Positions 1 through 8,804 of a stretch of 64,000 bases of DNA are shown one piece after another. The stretch's first letter is position 1, and each line of letters begins with the position of its first letter. Under the pieces are notes generated by a model that saw only the letters and a list, made by a program, of their open reading frames with translations, had not been told where the DNA came from and did no database searches. Both the position numbers and the translations under genes were made by a program. Origin of the DNA: Gloeobacter morelensis MG652769 (GTDB lineage Bacteria > Cyanobacteriota > Cyanobacteriia > Gloeobacterales > Gloeobacteraceae); assembly GCF_021018745.1 (NCBI RefSeq), contig NZ_CP063845.1:3782001-3846000 (forward strand). Direction: 5' to 3'.

Positions 1-447
1 ACCCCCGAGCCCATAGCAGCCCGAGCGGATCACGGGATCCAGATTGCGGTGGTGGGCGCCCACCTGAGCGGCCAGCCCCTCAATCATCAACTCACCGAGC
101 TGGGCGGTGCGCTGGTGCGCGCCTGCCGGACGGCTGCGCACTACCGGCTGTTTGCCCTGGTTGGTGAAAAAGTTCCGAAGCCCGGGTTGGTGCGCACCGA
201 CAACGGCAACGGTGCGGCTATCGCACTGGAAGTCTGGAAGCTTCCTGCCGAAGGGTTCGGCCGTTTTGTGGCCAACATCCCGCCGCCCCTTGGGATCGGC
301 ACGCTGCTGCTTGAAGACGGCGAACAGGTGAAAGGTTTTCTGTGCGAAAGCTACGCCCTGGCCGGTGCGCCGGAGATTACCGGCTTCGGCGGTTGGCGGG
401 CCTATCTGGCCGCCAATGGCTCTTCAGCCGGGATCGCGCACGGGTAA
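1..447 (+). CDS. atzF: Allophanate hydrolase, C-terminal part (cut by window start)
   Basis: The reading frame is open from base 1, so the gene starts upstream. The visible 148 residues match the C-terminal domain of allophanate hydrolase: a [12 protein letters not shown] segment, then [18 protein letters not shown] and a closing GFGGWRAYL. In the family the amidase domain lies N-terminal and hydrolyses allophanate to ammonia and CO2 after urea carboxylase; that part is outside the window. Its 3' end overlaps the convergent open frame ending at 424 by 24 bases. The family call rests on motif recall. I cannot say whether the upstream part is intact. Confidence 0.85.
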   Translation, partial: TPEPIAARADHGIQIAVVGAHLSGQPLNHQLTELGGALVRACRTAAHYRLFALVGEKVPKPGLVRTDNGNGAAIALEVWKLPAEGFGRFVANIPPPLGIGTLLLEDGEQVKGFLCESYALAGAPEITGFGGWRAYLAANGSSAGIAHG

Positions 448-711
448 GGGCAGCGCCGGGACAAAACCCGGCGGATGGCATTCGACGGGCAGCGCGTCAA
501 TGACCACCAGACCGCCGCCGCCGATGGGCCGGTAAGGCAGGTACACGGGTCGTCCCCAACCCTTGCGCTCCCAAATTTCTGCCGATTCCCCAAAAAAATT
601 GACGATCAGCCCGGCGCTGGTCATCGCCAGAGGTAGGGGCACAGGCATGATGTCGTGGGGCTCTGCGAATCCCCAGATCCGTCCATCGACATTGTAAAAC
701 CCCAAGTTCAC
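424..711 (-). CDS. Hypothetical protein, possibly frameshifted at its N terminus
   Basis: A 95-residue frame from a GTG start. It has protein-like composition ([20 protein letters not shown], then [20 protein letters not shown]) but no family that I recognise. Immediately upstream, in another frame (793 down to about 705), lies a stretch rich in Leu, Arg, Asp and Glu ([20 protein letters not shown]) that looks like a lost N terminus. The two frames meet at a GGGGTTTT run near 696-703. A single-base slip there would give one protein of about 120 residues. The gene may therefore be broken, or the start at 711 may simply be real. Confidence 0.4.
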   Translation of the reverse strand: MNLGFYNVDGRIWGFAEPHDIMPVPLPLAMTSAGLIVNFFGESAEIWERKGWGRPVYLPYRPIGGGGLVVIDALPVECHPPGFVPALPLPVRDPG

Positions 712-976
712 TGCGCAACCCCCGCAGCCGTGCTTCGTCGTCCAGCCGGTAAAGGGCCCGCGTTCGCAGCCCCCGCCGGTTTACCTGCTGCAATACTTTC
801 GCACGATCTTCCCATTTCTTCTACCTAGGGCAATACATCCTACTGGCATCGGTTTCGGTGATTCATGCGGCAGCCCGCGGCGGCGGCGTTGCGCTCAACG
901 GCGTAAATTTCGGCACCCAAGGCGGCGGTAGCCACCGCCGCACCCCTAGCCCGAACGCTTCGCGCGGCCGGTGTTC

Positions 977-1462
977 TTAAAATTCGAAGACAGCCCGCAA
1001 AGTGCCGACGGCAAGCCCATTGGAGTTACGCGAATGAACAGGCTGGACAATGGATTGCAGATCCGGGGTGAGGCTCACCCGATCGTTGAGCCGCAGGCGG
1101 TAGAAAATTTCGATATTGCCCTCCGTGCCGCTCGGGACCAAAGAGGTGGTCAGGCCGGCAGTAGCAAGACCGCGGTGGCCGTGCCGGCAAAAACGCGGAC
1201 GGGCTGGCCATCAGCGATGCTCAGGTTGTCGCCGGGGGCAAAAAGATAGGGTACTCAAAGCCCGGCGAGTCCAACTTTCGGGCTCCACATTCTCCAGGCT
1301 CGACACGGCGTCAACGGCCACCATTTGAGTCGGTCCGGACCAGGAATCTTTACCTTGAGCGGACGCAACGTTCGGGGCTATCACTATCCAAGCCGCCGTT
1401 CCTGCCACTATCCACCGCCGTACGGCACCCCCGCTTCGCCTACCGACATGCGGCAATTGCAC
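977..1462 (-). pseudogene. Relic of an SLH/OprB-type outer-membrane porin
   Basis: The 5' piece (GTG at 1462) encodes a signal-peptide-like start ending near VASAQG. It is followed by AVSSLENVEPESW, which matches the start of the SLH motif in cyanobacterial OprB porins. The frame then breaks. Further on, other frames give GDNLSIADGQPVRVFAG up to a stop. Finally a typical porin C terminus appears, with YRLRLNDRVSLTPDLQ and AVGTLRAVFEF before TAA at 977-979. The terminal Phe is the usual BamA signal. About 160 codons remain of a family normally above 500 residues, so most of the barrel is deleted and the rest is frameshifted. Confidence 0.7.
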
Positions 1463-1545
1463 CTACGTATCACCCACAGGTGCTGCGGACAATGATCTCG
1501 GGGCGCAATCTGGAGGCTACAGGGGAGCTGTGGGAAATTTTCGGA

Positions 1546-1800
1546 CTAACAGCAAACCCAGCAGCTCTCCAGCCAGTCGATCATGTCGCCGCGCCGACCG
1601 CGAAAGCGAAATAGCACCGATCGAATCTGGCGGGCCTGCTGGACCCCCGCTTCTCCCGATTCGATCAGGGCCAGCAATTGTCCCTGGGCTGAAACTTGCG
1701 TGCGAATGCCAAGATCTTCGAGGCGTTGCTGGACCATCGTCCGTTCCCAGGGATGCACAGAGACGAGTTGGGCACACTCCGGCGCTTTCGTAAATTCCAT
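1546..1800 (-). CDS. Small conserved cyanobacterial hypothetical protein
   Basis: 84 residues from ATG. A GAGGA sequence lies upstream but further from the start than usual. The pattern (ECAQLVSVHPWERTMVQQRL at the start, a conserved-looking DWLESCW at the end) resembles a family of short cyanobacterial proteins of unknown function ending in WLERCW-like motifs. No signal peptide or membrane segment is visible. It reads away from the amidase gene at 2030, across a 230-base spacer. The function is unknown. Confidence 0.6.
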   Translation of the reverse strand: MEFTKAPECAQLVSVHPWERTMVQQRLEDLGIRTQVSAQGQLLALIESGEAGVQQARQIRSVLFRFRGRRGDMIDWLESCWVCC

Positions 1801-2012
1801 ATCTGGCGACGCTTTCCTCGGGAGGCGGTTGGCTCTTGCTGCTATTTATTCTCAACTATCCACAATGTAAGGTCAGCCCGGGGGGATGTCAACCGGTGGG
1901 GGCCTCCAAATTTTGGTGGGAATGGCCGAACAGGAGCAAGGAAGGAGGATTTATTAAGCGGTTGGTGCCGAAAAATGCGCTCGATCGCAACAGAAAACGC
2001 ACCAAAGGTTGC

Positions 2013-2018
2013 TATAGT
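2013..2018 (+). promoter_or_regulatory. Possible -10 box of the amidase gene
   Basis: TATAGT sits 12 bases before the TTG codon at 2030, in an AT-rich patch that contrasts with the GC-rich surroundings. No good -35 hexamer is seen. If used, the transcript would begin almost at the start codon, or translation would start at the in-frame GTG at 2042. Confidence 0.3.
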
Positions 2019-2029
2019 AATTAAAAATT

Positions 2030-3778
2030 TTGGCACGGCGTGTGAGGAACAAACGGGTTGTACTGTGGTCTGCAAGCAGCGTGCTCGCCTGGGCGTCCTG
2101 TCTTGCCTGCTGCTCCACCGCCCTGGCGATGCCGCAACTGACCGGCTGGCAATTCGACTCCCAGGCTCAGCAGCTTTCATTTTTTACCCGCGGCAGCGTG
2201 CAACCGCGCATTCAGATTGTCGAAAAACCCCGACGGGTTGTTGTTGATTTGCCGGGGGCCGATGTGTTCGCGCCCTCCGATGCGCCGGTGCGCAGCGGCC
2301 CGGTGCGCTTCGTGCGCGCCGGGCAATTCGACCCGCAGACGGCGCGCATGGTGATGGAACTGGCCGAGGATGCCCCGCAGCTGCAGCCTGAGCAGGTGCG
2401 CGTGCGCCAGGTAGCCCCCGACCAATGGCTGGTGCAACTGCTGCCGAACGTGCCGCCGCCACCAGGCGCCCCGAGCGCGCCACCGGTGGTCGCGCCGCCG
2501 CTGACGATGCCGCCTGCGGTCGGTCGCCGGGTCCTGGTAGGCGGGATCGAGGTGCGCCCCGAAGGATTTTTGGTCAAAACGGGCGGCTACGTGCGCTCCG
2601 ACGCCCGGCTGCTGGAGGAGCAGCCGCCGCGCGTCGTCGTCGACATCGAGGAGGCCGAACTGGCCAAGAATTTTGCCGAGCGCAATCTGGCCGTCAACCA
2701 GCAGGGCGTCACCCGCCTGCGCACCGGTCAATTTCAAGACGACCCGCCGCTGGTGAGGGTGGTGCTCGATCTGGGAGCAGGGGCGGCCAATGCCTGGGAA
2801 GCGCGCTACAGCGTCGATTTGGGCGGGGTGCTCATCCGCCCGGCCGGTTCTGCACCCGCCGCCACGGCTCCCACTGGCGAGAAAGTGTCGTTGCAATCGG
2901 CCCAATTGACCCCCGAGGGGCTGGTGTTTCACAGCGACCTGCCGCCACGGCTGGAGACCAACTGGGAGAATCCCAACGAATTTCGGATTGTCTTTAGCCC
3001 TGCGCAGCTACCGGCCAACTTCTCCGGACCGCTCATCGACGCGGCCAGCCCCATCGACAACCTCAATATTCGCCAGGTCGACGATCGCACGGTGGTGGCG
3101 CTGGTGCGGGTGTCGCCCGGCACGCGGGTGGGCGATCCGAGGCCACTCGACGGCGAGCGGCGCCGGGTGCTGGTGCCTCTGTACCGGCGCAGCGCCACAC
3201 CGACGAGCCCCGTCGTTCCTGATACCTACGACCCGCTTCCCAACGGCAGCGGCCGACGCATCGTCCTCGACGCCGGGCACGGCGGCAAAGATCCCGGCGC
3301 CATGCGCGAGGGGGTGCGCGAAAAAGACCTCAACCTGGCCATCGTCCGCCGGCTCAACAATAAGCTGCGCGCCGCCGGCTACTACACGATCCTGGCGCGC
3401 TCCGACGACACGTTTATCTCGCTGGGCGAGCGCGTCGACATCACCAAGGCGACCCAGGGCGACATCTTCGTGAGCGTCCACGTCAACACGATGCCCAGCC
3501 GCAGCGACATCCAGGGCATCGAGACTTACTACACCCATTCCCGAAGCGCCCGCCTCGCCTACGTGCTGCACCGCCGCCTGGTCGAGCGCACCGGCAAGCC
3601 CGATCGCGGCGTGCGGGTGCGCGGTCTCTATGTAACCCGCCACAACGCCGTGCCTGCGGTGTTGCTGGAGGTGGGGTTTCTGACCAATCCCGAGGAACGC
3701 GCCCAGTTGCAGCAGCCTGAGTATCAGGAACTGATCGCCGACGCCATTGCCCAGGGATTGCAGGACTACGCCCGTTAG
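2030..3778 (+). CDS. amiC: N-acetylmuramoyl-L-alanine amidase with AMIN domains
   Basis: The enzyme cleaves the amide bond between MurNAc and the stem peptide and acts in the periplasm during cell separation. The 582 residues begin with a signal peptide ending near STALA (about residue 33). AMIN-type beta domains follow at roughly 34-140 and 165-275, and probably a third at 285-385. The amidase_3 catalytic domain occupies about 408-580. Zinc ligands are visible in DAGHGGKDPG (His), EKDLNL (Glu) and SVHVN (His), and the catalytic Glu in LLEVGFLTN. Start options are TTG 2030 and GTG 2042; neither has a clear ribosome site. Confidence 0.92.
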   Translation: MARRVRNKRVVLWSASSVLAWASCLACCSTALAMPQLTGWQFDSQAQQLSFFTRGSVQPRIQIVEKPRRVVVDLPGADVFAPSDAPVRSGPVRFVRAGQFDPQTARMVMELAEDAPQLQPEQVRVRQVAPDQWLVQLLPNVPPPPGAPSAPPVVAPPLTMPPAVGRRVLVGGIEVRPEGFLVKTGGYVRSDARLLEEQPPRVVVDIEEAELAKNFAERNLAVNQQGVTRLRTGQFQDDPPLVRVVLDLGAGAANAWEARYSVDLGGVLIRPAGSAPAATAPTGEKVSLQSAQLTPEGLVFHSDLPPRLETNWENPNEFRIVFSPAQLPANFSGPLIDAASPIDNLNIRQVDDRTVVALVRVSPGTRVGDPRPLDGERRRVLVPLYRRSATPTSPVVPDTYDPLPNGSGRRIVLDAGHGGKDPGAMREGVREKDLNLAIVRRLNNKLRAAGYYTILARSDDTFISLGERVDITKATQGDIFVSVHVNTMPSRSDIQGIETYYTHSRSARLAYVLHRRLVERTGKPDRGVRVRGLYVTRHNAVPAVLLEVGFLTNPEERAQLQQPEYQELIADAIAQGLQDYAR

Positions 3779-3961
3779 GCCGGACCGGTCGATGAGCGAT
3801 CGCCGACGGTTTGTCAACGGCTTAGCGCGCCGTTTGTCGGTGGTGCGGGCGAAGGAAATTCTGGTGCTTCGCGTATATATCGCCGGACCGATGCTTGAAC
3901 CCCAGGGCAGTGCCTAGCATCGAAAGAAGGTAGATATCATTTGTGCGAAGGAGCCTTTCCA

Positions 3962-4408
3962 ATGCTGGACAAAGTACGCGGTTATATCCGGGTGGCTGCC
4001 GTTGGCGGTATCACCTGCGCCCTTGCTTTCGGTCTGATGGTCGGTGCAGCCTCGGCCGCGGACCGCGACAACAATCCGCCGGGTCGGGTGGGCGGACCGG
4101 GGACCAACTGGGAAAACCCCCGCGGACCCGCGGGTGGAACGGGGGCGAGCCCCGACCGCCGTCGGTGTCTCCCGGCGGATCGCGACGGCAATCCGCCGGG
4201 CCGGGTAGGCGGGCGCGGCACCAATTGGGAAAATCCGCCTGGGCCGACGGGCGGGCCGGGTAGCAGCCCCGACCGGCGCGGGTATTATGCGGCGCGCGAC
4301 CGCGACGGCAACCCGCCGGGAGCCGTGGGTGGCCCCGGAACGAACTGGGAGAATCCTCGCGGGCCGGTGGGCGGGCCAGGAGCAAGCCCCGACCGGCGGC
4401 GCTGCTAG
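3962..4408 (+). CDS. Secreted Gly/Pro-rich protein with three tandem repeats
   Basis: AAGGAG upstream selects the ATG at 3962 over the longer frame from 3941. The 148-residue product has a signal peptide (hydrophobic GGITCALAFGLMVGA, cleavage near ASAA). Three repeats of 36-40 residues follow, each running DRDGNPPGRVGG, PGTNWENP, GGPGASPDRR. Repeats one and three end in RRRC, leaving one Cys after each. There is no catalytic signature. Such Gly/Pro modules suggest a cell-surface structural or matrix role, but this is inference. It lies alone between amiC and the convergent UDP-glucose dehydrogenase gene. Confidence 0.8.
   Translation: MLDKVRGYIRVAAVGGITCALAFGLMVGAASAADRDNNPPGRVGGPGTNWENPRGPAGGTGASPDRRRCLPADRDGNPPGRVGGRGTNWENPPGPTGGPGSSPDRRGYYAARDRDGNPPGAVGGPGTNWENPRGPVGGPGASPDRRRC
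4061..4405 (+). repeat. Three tandem coding repeats (117-120 bp period)
   Basis: Repeat units start at 4061, 4178 and 4298, each opening with GAYCGCGAC. The spacing is a multiple of three, so the repeats preserve the reading frame of the secreted protein. Confidence 0.8.
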
Positions 4409-4432
4409 CGCACCCTGCACACCCGGTCCACC

Positions 4433-5803
4433 TCAGCGACCGATGCCGACGTAGACCAGGCCCAGTTCCTGGACCATCTCGCGCTTGAGGCAGTTTCGGC
4501 CGTCGATAATCACGCGACCGCGCAAGCGGCGGCCGACCTCACCCAAGTCAAGTGCCGGGTACTCGGGCCATTCGGTCATTACTACCAGGGCGTCGGCTTG
4601 ATCGAGAGCGCCGAGGGCACTGTCGGCTATCTGGAGATCCGGCACCTGAGTGTGGGCTTGAGCGGCGGTCACCACCGGGTCGTGGGCCACCACCCGACAG
4701 CCTAGATTGAGCAACTGGTTGGCCACCTCCAGGGCCGGGGCGCTGCGGATGTCGTCGGTGTGCGGCTTGAAGGCCAGTCCCCAGATGGCGATCGTCCGGC
4801 CCTTGAGGATGCGCAGTTCTCGCTGCAGCTTCTCGATGATCCGTTTTCTTTGGGTGTCGTTGACCGACAGCGTCGCTTTGAGCAGGGCGCACTCGTAGCC
4901 GTATTCCTGACCGGTGCTTACCAGGGCCGAGACGTCTTTAGGAAAGCACGACCCGCCCCACCCGGCGCCGGCATTGAGAAACTGGTGGCCGATGCGCTTA
5001 TCGAGACCGATCGCCTGGGCTACCCGCGAGACGTCGGCGCCCACCCGTTCGCAGATGTTGGCGATCTCGTTGATGAACGAAATCTTGGTGGCCAGAAAAG
5101 CGTTTGCAGCGTACTTGATCATTTCGGCGGAGGCCAGATCGGTCACCACCAGCGGCACAGGCTCGCGCCCGGGCTCATCGGGGCTCACCCAGTGGCGGTA
5201 CAGCTCACGCATCACCTGTTCGGCGCGCCCGGATTCGGCACCGATGACGATGCGGTCGGGATGGAAGGTGTCCCAGACGGCGCTGCCTTCGCGCAGGAAC
5301 TCGGGGTTGCTGACGACGTTGAAGTCGGGCTCACCCGCCTGCACACCTGGACTGCCGCCGTCGGTGAGGGTCGGCACGGTTTTGCGGGCACCGTCCTCGA
5401 CCAGCATCCGTACCCAGTTGCCCGAGCCGACCGGGACGGTCGATTTATTGACAATGACGCGGTAGCGTCCGTCTAGATGCTGACCGATGCTCCGGGCCAC
5501 AGCCCGGACGGCGGAAAGATCCGGCGATCCGTCCGGACGCGAAGGGGTACCGACGGTGATGAACAGCACTTCGGCATGCTCGACAACCGCAGCCAGAGCG
5601 TCCGTAAATTCCAGCAACCCCTCCCCGACGCCCTGGCGGACCAGTTCTTCCAACCCGGGCTCATAGATGGGCATCATTCCCCGCTGGAGGCGCTCAACCT
5701 TGGCGGTGTCGTTGTCCATGCAGCGCACCCGATGGCCGACCCGGGCCAGACAGGCGCCGGTAACCAGACCGACGTACCCTGTGCCAATCACTCCCACTTT
5801 CAT
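4433..5803 (-). CDS. ugd: UDP-glucose 6-dehydrogenase
   Basis: The enzyme oxidises UDP-glucose to UDP-glucuronate with NAD+ and feeds exopolysaccharide or lipopolysaccharide synthesis. The 456 residues are full length. An N-terminal Rossmann motif GTGYVGLVTGACLA is followed by the central domain. The catalytic Cys lies in GWGGSCFPKDV near residue 275, and a C-terminal nucleotide-binding domain contains AFKPHTDDIRSAPAL. The ATG at 5803 is preceded by GAGGAAAA. The gene is convergent with the repeat protein. The GDP-mannose branch of the family is a less likely alternative. Confidence 0.92.
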   Translation of the reverse strand: MKVGVIGTGYVGLVTGACLARVGHRVRCMDNDTAKVERLQRGMMPIYEPGLEELVRQGVGEGLLEFTDALAAVVEHAEVLFITVGTPSRPDGSPDLSAVRAVARSIGQHLDGRYRVIVNKSTVPVGSGNWVRMLVEDGARKTVPTLTDGGSPGVQAGEPDFNVVSNPEFLREGSAVWDTFHPDRIVIGAESGRAEQVMRELYRHWVSPDEPGREPVPLVVTDLASAEMIKYAANAFLATKISFINEIANICERVGADVSRVAQAIGLDKRIGHQFLNAGAGWGGSCFPKDVSALVSTGQEYGYECALLKATLSVNDTQRKRIIEKLQRELRILKGRTIAIWGLAFKPHTDDIRSAPALEVANQLLNLGCRVVAHDPVVTAAQAHTQVPDLQIADSALGALDQADALVVMTEWPEYPALDLGEVGRRLRGRVIIDGRNCLKREMVQELGLVYVGIGR

Positions 5804-5941
5804 GCAGCGTTTTCCTCAATCAGCATTCGGCGTCCCCGGAAGGTCACTGCGGCGCTTCACATTAGAGTACGCTAAAAGAAAAACTCTTCAACAGACAAAA
5901 CTCGACAATTGCGCACAAGCGCAGGCGGGCAGGCCGACACG

Positions 5942-6985
5942 ATGCAGCAGACGCCTCCTCCTTTTCTGGCCATTACCATAGGCGATCCGGCGGGGATAGG
6001 CCCCGAGGTGGTGCTCAAGGCCCTGGCCGACGACACCGTGCACGGGCTTTGTCGGCCGCTGGTCTTCGGCAGCCACCGTCTGCTGGAGCAAGCCTATTTG
6101 TACCTGCGCGCCTTGAGCCCGGACCCGCTCGCCAACCCCGACGACCTTGAAATCGTCGATCTGCCGTCCTCGCAGCCGATTGAGACCGGTAAGCTCTGTG
6201 CCCACGCCGGGGATTTGAGCTTTGCCTATTTGCAGGCGGCTATCGAAGCGACGCAGGTGGGCCGCTGCGCCGGGGTGGTCACCGCTCCCATCCACAAATC
6301 CGCCTGGCATCTGGCCGGACACCGCTATCCGGGGCAGACCGAAGTCCTCGCCCGTGCCTGCGGCGCCGAACGCTACGGAATGCTCTTCGTGGCGCGCTCT
6401 CCTGTCAACGGCTGGCCCCTCCGGGTGCTGCTCGCCACCACCCACATTCCCCTTGCTGCAGTTCCTACGACCTTGATCCCTGAACTGGTGCGCTCCAAGC
6501 TCGCACTGTTGTTCGACAGTCTTGATTGCGACTTCGGCCTGAGCGACCCGCAAGTCGCCGTGGCGGGCCTCAATCCCCACAGCGGCGAAAACGGCCAGCT
6601 CGGCAGCGAGGAGCGCGACTGGCTGGCGCCGCTGATTGCCGACTGGCCGGGAGACCGATTGCTTGGCCCGGTGCCGCCCGATACGCTGTGGATAGAAGCG
6701 GCGCGCGCCTGGGCCGGGACCGCCCACCACGGCGCCTGCGACGCCTATCTGGCCCTCTACCACGACCAGGGCCTCATCCCGGTCAAAATGCTCGCCTTCG
6801 ATCAAGCCGTCAACACGACTATTGGTCTATCCATCGTCCGCACTTCCCCCGATCACGGCACCGCCTTCGATATCGCCGGCCGCGGCATCGCCCGTCCCCA
6901 GAGCATGGTTGCGGCCGTCGCCCTGGCGGCCGAACTGGCGAACCGGCGGGCCGCCCGTTCCCTTGCTGCTCCTGCTGCGTTGTGA
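5942..6985 (+). CDS. pdxA: 4-hydroxythreonine-4-phosphate dehydrogenase
   Basis: PdxA oxidises 4-phosphohydroxy-L-threonine in the DXP-dependent pathway to pyridoxal phosphate. The protein begins with the family signature [18 protein letters not shown]. It carries metal-binding His residues in [16 protein letters not shown], in the central GLNPHSGE and in the late [11 protein letters not shown] chose the ATG at 5942; the longer frame from TTG 5909 adds an unconserved leader. The L,D-transpeptidase gene follows after 9 bases, so the two are probably cotranscribed. The upstream region also serves ugd divergently. Confidence 0.93.
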   Translation: MQQTPPPFLAITIGDPAGIGPEVVLKALADDTVHGLCRPLVFGSHRLLEQAYLYLRALSPDPLANPDDLEIVDLPSSQPIETGKLCAHAGDLSFAYLQAAIEATQVGRCAGVVTAPIHKSAWHLAGHRYPGQTEVLARACGAERYGMLFVARSPVNGWPLRVLLATTHIPLAAVPTTLIPELVRSKLALLFDSLDCDFGLSDPQVAVAGLNPHSGENGQLGSEERDWLAPLIADWPGDRLLGPVPPDTLWIEAARAWAGTAHHGACDAYLALYHDQGLIPVKMLAFDQAVNTTIGLSIVRTSPDHGTAFDIAGRGIARPQSMVAAVALAAELANRRAARSLAAPAAL

Positions 6986-6994
6986 GGTAGTCCC

Positions 6995-8365
6995 TTGAGC
7001 GAAGTCAAACAAGTTTTCAGCTGGGAACCGGTCACCCGCTGGTTTGCCGTCGCGGTGACGGCGGCGGGTCTCGGATTTTTTGCCTGGTGGCAGGTGATTC
7101 CGCTGGGGGTGGGCATGGTTCCCACCGACGGTGCCGCCGAGGTCGATCCGCGCGAGCCGGTCGTCATCGAGACTATCGGCCTCGGCAGCCGCCTGAGCGA
7201 GGTGCAAGTGCAGGACCATCTCGGCCGACCGGTGGCAAGCGAAAGTGATGAGCGGCGCCTCACCCTCAAGCCGCCCCTGGCCTTTGGGACCCGCTACACG
7301 ATCACTGCGCGCGTCGAGCGCGAGTGGACGCAGCAGGTGGTGAGCACAGTAATGCACTTCGAGACCGTCGCCATCCCCAGACTATCCGGTCCCACCGAGC
7401 GGACGTTTAAGCCCGATCGCTCGGTGACGCTCCAGTTCGACCGACCGGTGGGCGAATTGAGCGTGCTTGGCGATCTGGCCGTTGCTGTCGAGCCCGCCGC
7501 CGATCGCCGCTCCTTTCGCCTCGCGGCGAGCAATCCCACCCAGGGCAAGCGCTACCCGGTGCAGCTCGTCTGGTCCACTACCACCGGCGTGCCGTTGCCG
7601 CCCCTGAAACTCGACCTGGTCGCGCCGCCGCCGTTGACGGTCAAGGCCAACACCCGCGGCCTCGACAATCTCGGGCTGGCGTTGCCGCTGCAGTTTACCT
7701 TCAGCGAGCCTCTGCTGGAGCGTGAGCAAGCGAGCAGCCACATCGCCGTGCAAACCGACCAAGGCGAGGCGATCGCAGGCAAGTGGCGCTGGGTGGGCAC
7801 TCGGCGGCTGCGCTTCACGCCCGCGGGCGGCTGGCCGGCTGTGAGCACCATTCGGGTGAGCGTCGGTGCGGACGGTCTTGCGGCCGTGGGCGGCGGTTAT
7901 CTGGAGAAGCCCCTTGATTTCAGCTTCACCACCGGCACCGACCGGCACATCTACATCTACCTCGACACCCAGAAAGTGGCGGCGGTCGAAAATGGCCGGG
8001 TAGTGCGTACTTTCCGGGTGAGCACCGGCAAAGCGGGCACCCCGACGGTCACCGGCAATTTCTACATCTACGACCGCTACGCCATCAAGACGATGCGCAG
8101 CCGCGCCGACCCGGGCGAGCCCGGCCACTACGTGGTCGAGAACGTTCCTTACGCTCAGTTTTTTCACGAGGGTTACGCCTTTCACGGTGCCTGGTGGCAC
8201 AATGCTTTCGGCACCCGCGTCAGCCACGGCTGCGTGAATATGGCCACCCGCCGCTTCAACAAGCGCTCCGGCGTCTCTGAGGATGCTGGCTGGCTGTGGA
8301 AATGGGCGGCGATGGGCGTGCCGGTGACGGTGCTGGCGAAGACGCCTGCCCGGGCGGCTTCGTAG
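6995..8365 (+). CDS. L,D-transpeptidase (YkuD) with Ig-like N-terminal domains
   Basis: The 456-residue envelope protein starts at TTG after GAGGTAG. A membrane anchor at about 19-38 is followed by beta-rich Ig-like domains to about residue 310. A YkuD catalytic domain lies at the C terminus. Its active-site pattern is clear: HGAWWHNAFG, then SHGCVNM with the catalytic Cys, plus IYIYLDTQKVAAVENGRVV at its start. Family members form 3-3 peptidoglycan crosslinks or attach proteins to the wall. The long Ig-like front half resembles actinobacterial Ldt architecture. It is close behind pdxA. Confidence 0.9.
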   Translation: MSEVKQVFSWEPVTRWFAVAVTAAGLGFFAWWQVIPLGVGMVPTDGAAEVDPREPVVIETIGLGSRLSEVQVQDHLGRPVASESDERRLTLKPPLAFGTRYTITARVEREWTQQVVSTVMHFETVAIPRLSGPTERTFKPDRSVTLQFDRPVGELSVLGDLAVAVEPAADRRSFRLAASNPTQGKRYPVQLVWSTTTGVPLPPLKLDLVAPPPLTVKANTRGLDNLGLALPLQFTFSEPLLEREQASSHIAVQTDQGEAIAGKWRWVGTRRLRFTPAGGWPAVSTIRVSVGADGLAAVGGGYLEKPLDFSFTTGTDRHIYIYLDTQKVAAVENGRVVRTFRVSTGKAGTPTVTGNFYIYDRYAIKTMRSRADPGEPGHYVVENVPYAQFFHEGYAFHGAWWHNAFGTRVSHGCVNMATRRFNKRSGVSEDAGWLWKWAAMGVPVTVLAKTPARAAS

Positions 8366-8387
8366 AAAACTCCAGGAAGTACCTACC

Positions 8388-8753
8388 ATGAAAGGCTGGC
8401 ATTGTGTGCAAAATTGCGGCGCCTGCTGCTACTTGGCTCCCGAGGAGCGGCCGTTTCTAGCGGAGTACCTCAGTCCTGGGGTGCTGCAGCTCTATCATTC
8501 GCTGGTGGGCACCGACGGCTGGTGCGTTCACTTCGACAAGTCCAGGCGCACCTGCGCTATCTACCAGACGCGCCCGGCATTTTGCCGGGTGAGCCCGGAA
8601 GTATTGCGCGATCTTTACGGCGAAGATCCGGCGGATCTGTCCGCCTGGGCCGTCCACTGCTGCCGCGAGCACATCGATTCGGTCTGGGGAGCACAGAGCC
8701 CCGAGCGCCGACGCTTCGAGCAAGAAGTGGGTGGGGCGGTCCCCGGCGCCTGA
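8388..8753 (+). CDS. YkgJ-family cysteine-cluster protein
   Basis: 121 residues with the YkgJ (CxxCxxCC-type) metal-cluster pattern: CVQNCGACC at the N terminus, then CVHF, TCAIYQTRPAFCR and a late CC. Members are thought to bind zinc or an Fe-S cluster; the reaction is unknown. It lies between the transpeptidase and cyclophilin genes on the same strand with short spacers, so an operon is possible. The start is ATG at 8388, with AGGAAG upstream. Confidence 0.85.
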   Translation: MKGWHCVQNCGACCYLAPEERPFLAEYLSPGVLQLYHSLVGTDGWCVHFDKSRRTCAIYQTRPAFCRVSPEVLRDLYGEDPADLSAWAVHCCREHIDSVWGAQSPERRRFEQEVGGAVPGA

Positions 8754-8804
8754 CACTCACGGTACAATCTCTGGGCGGCAAAAACGTTTGAGGAATCTGC
8801 TTCC

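Noticed and set aside
845-935. Minus-strand stretch reading VATAALGAEIYAVERNAAAAG, like motif II of a methyltransferase
   Set aside because: Only about 25 residues with no motif I on the same frame; too short to call even a relic.
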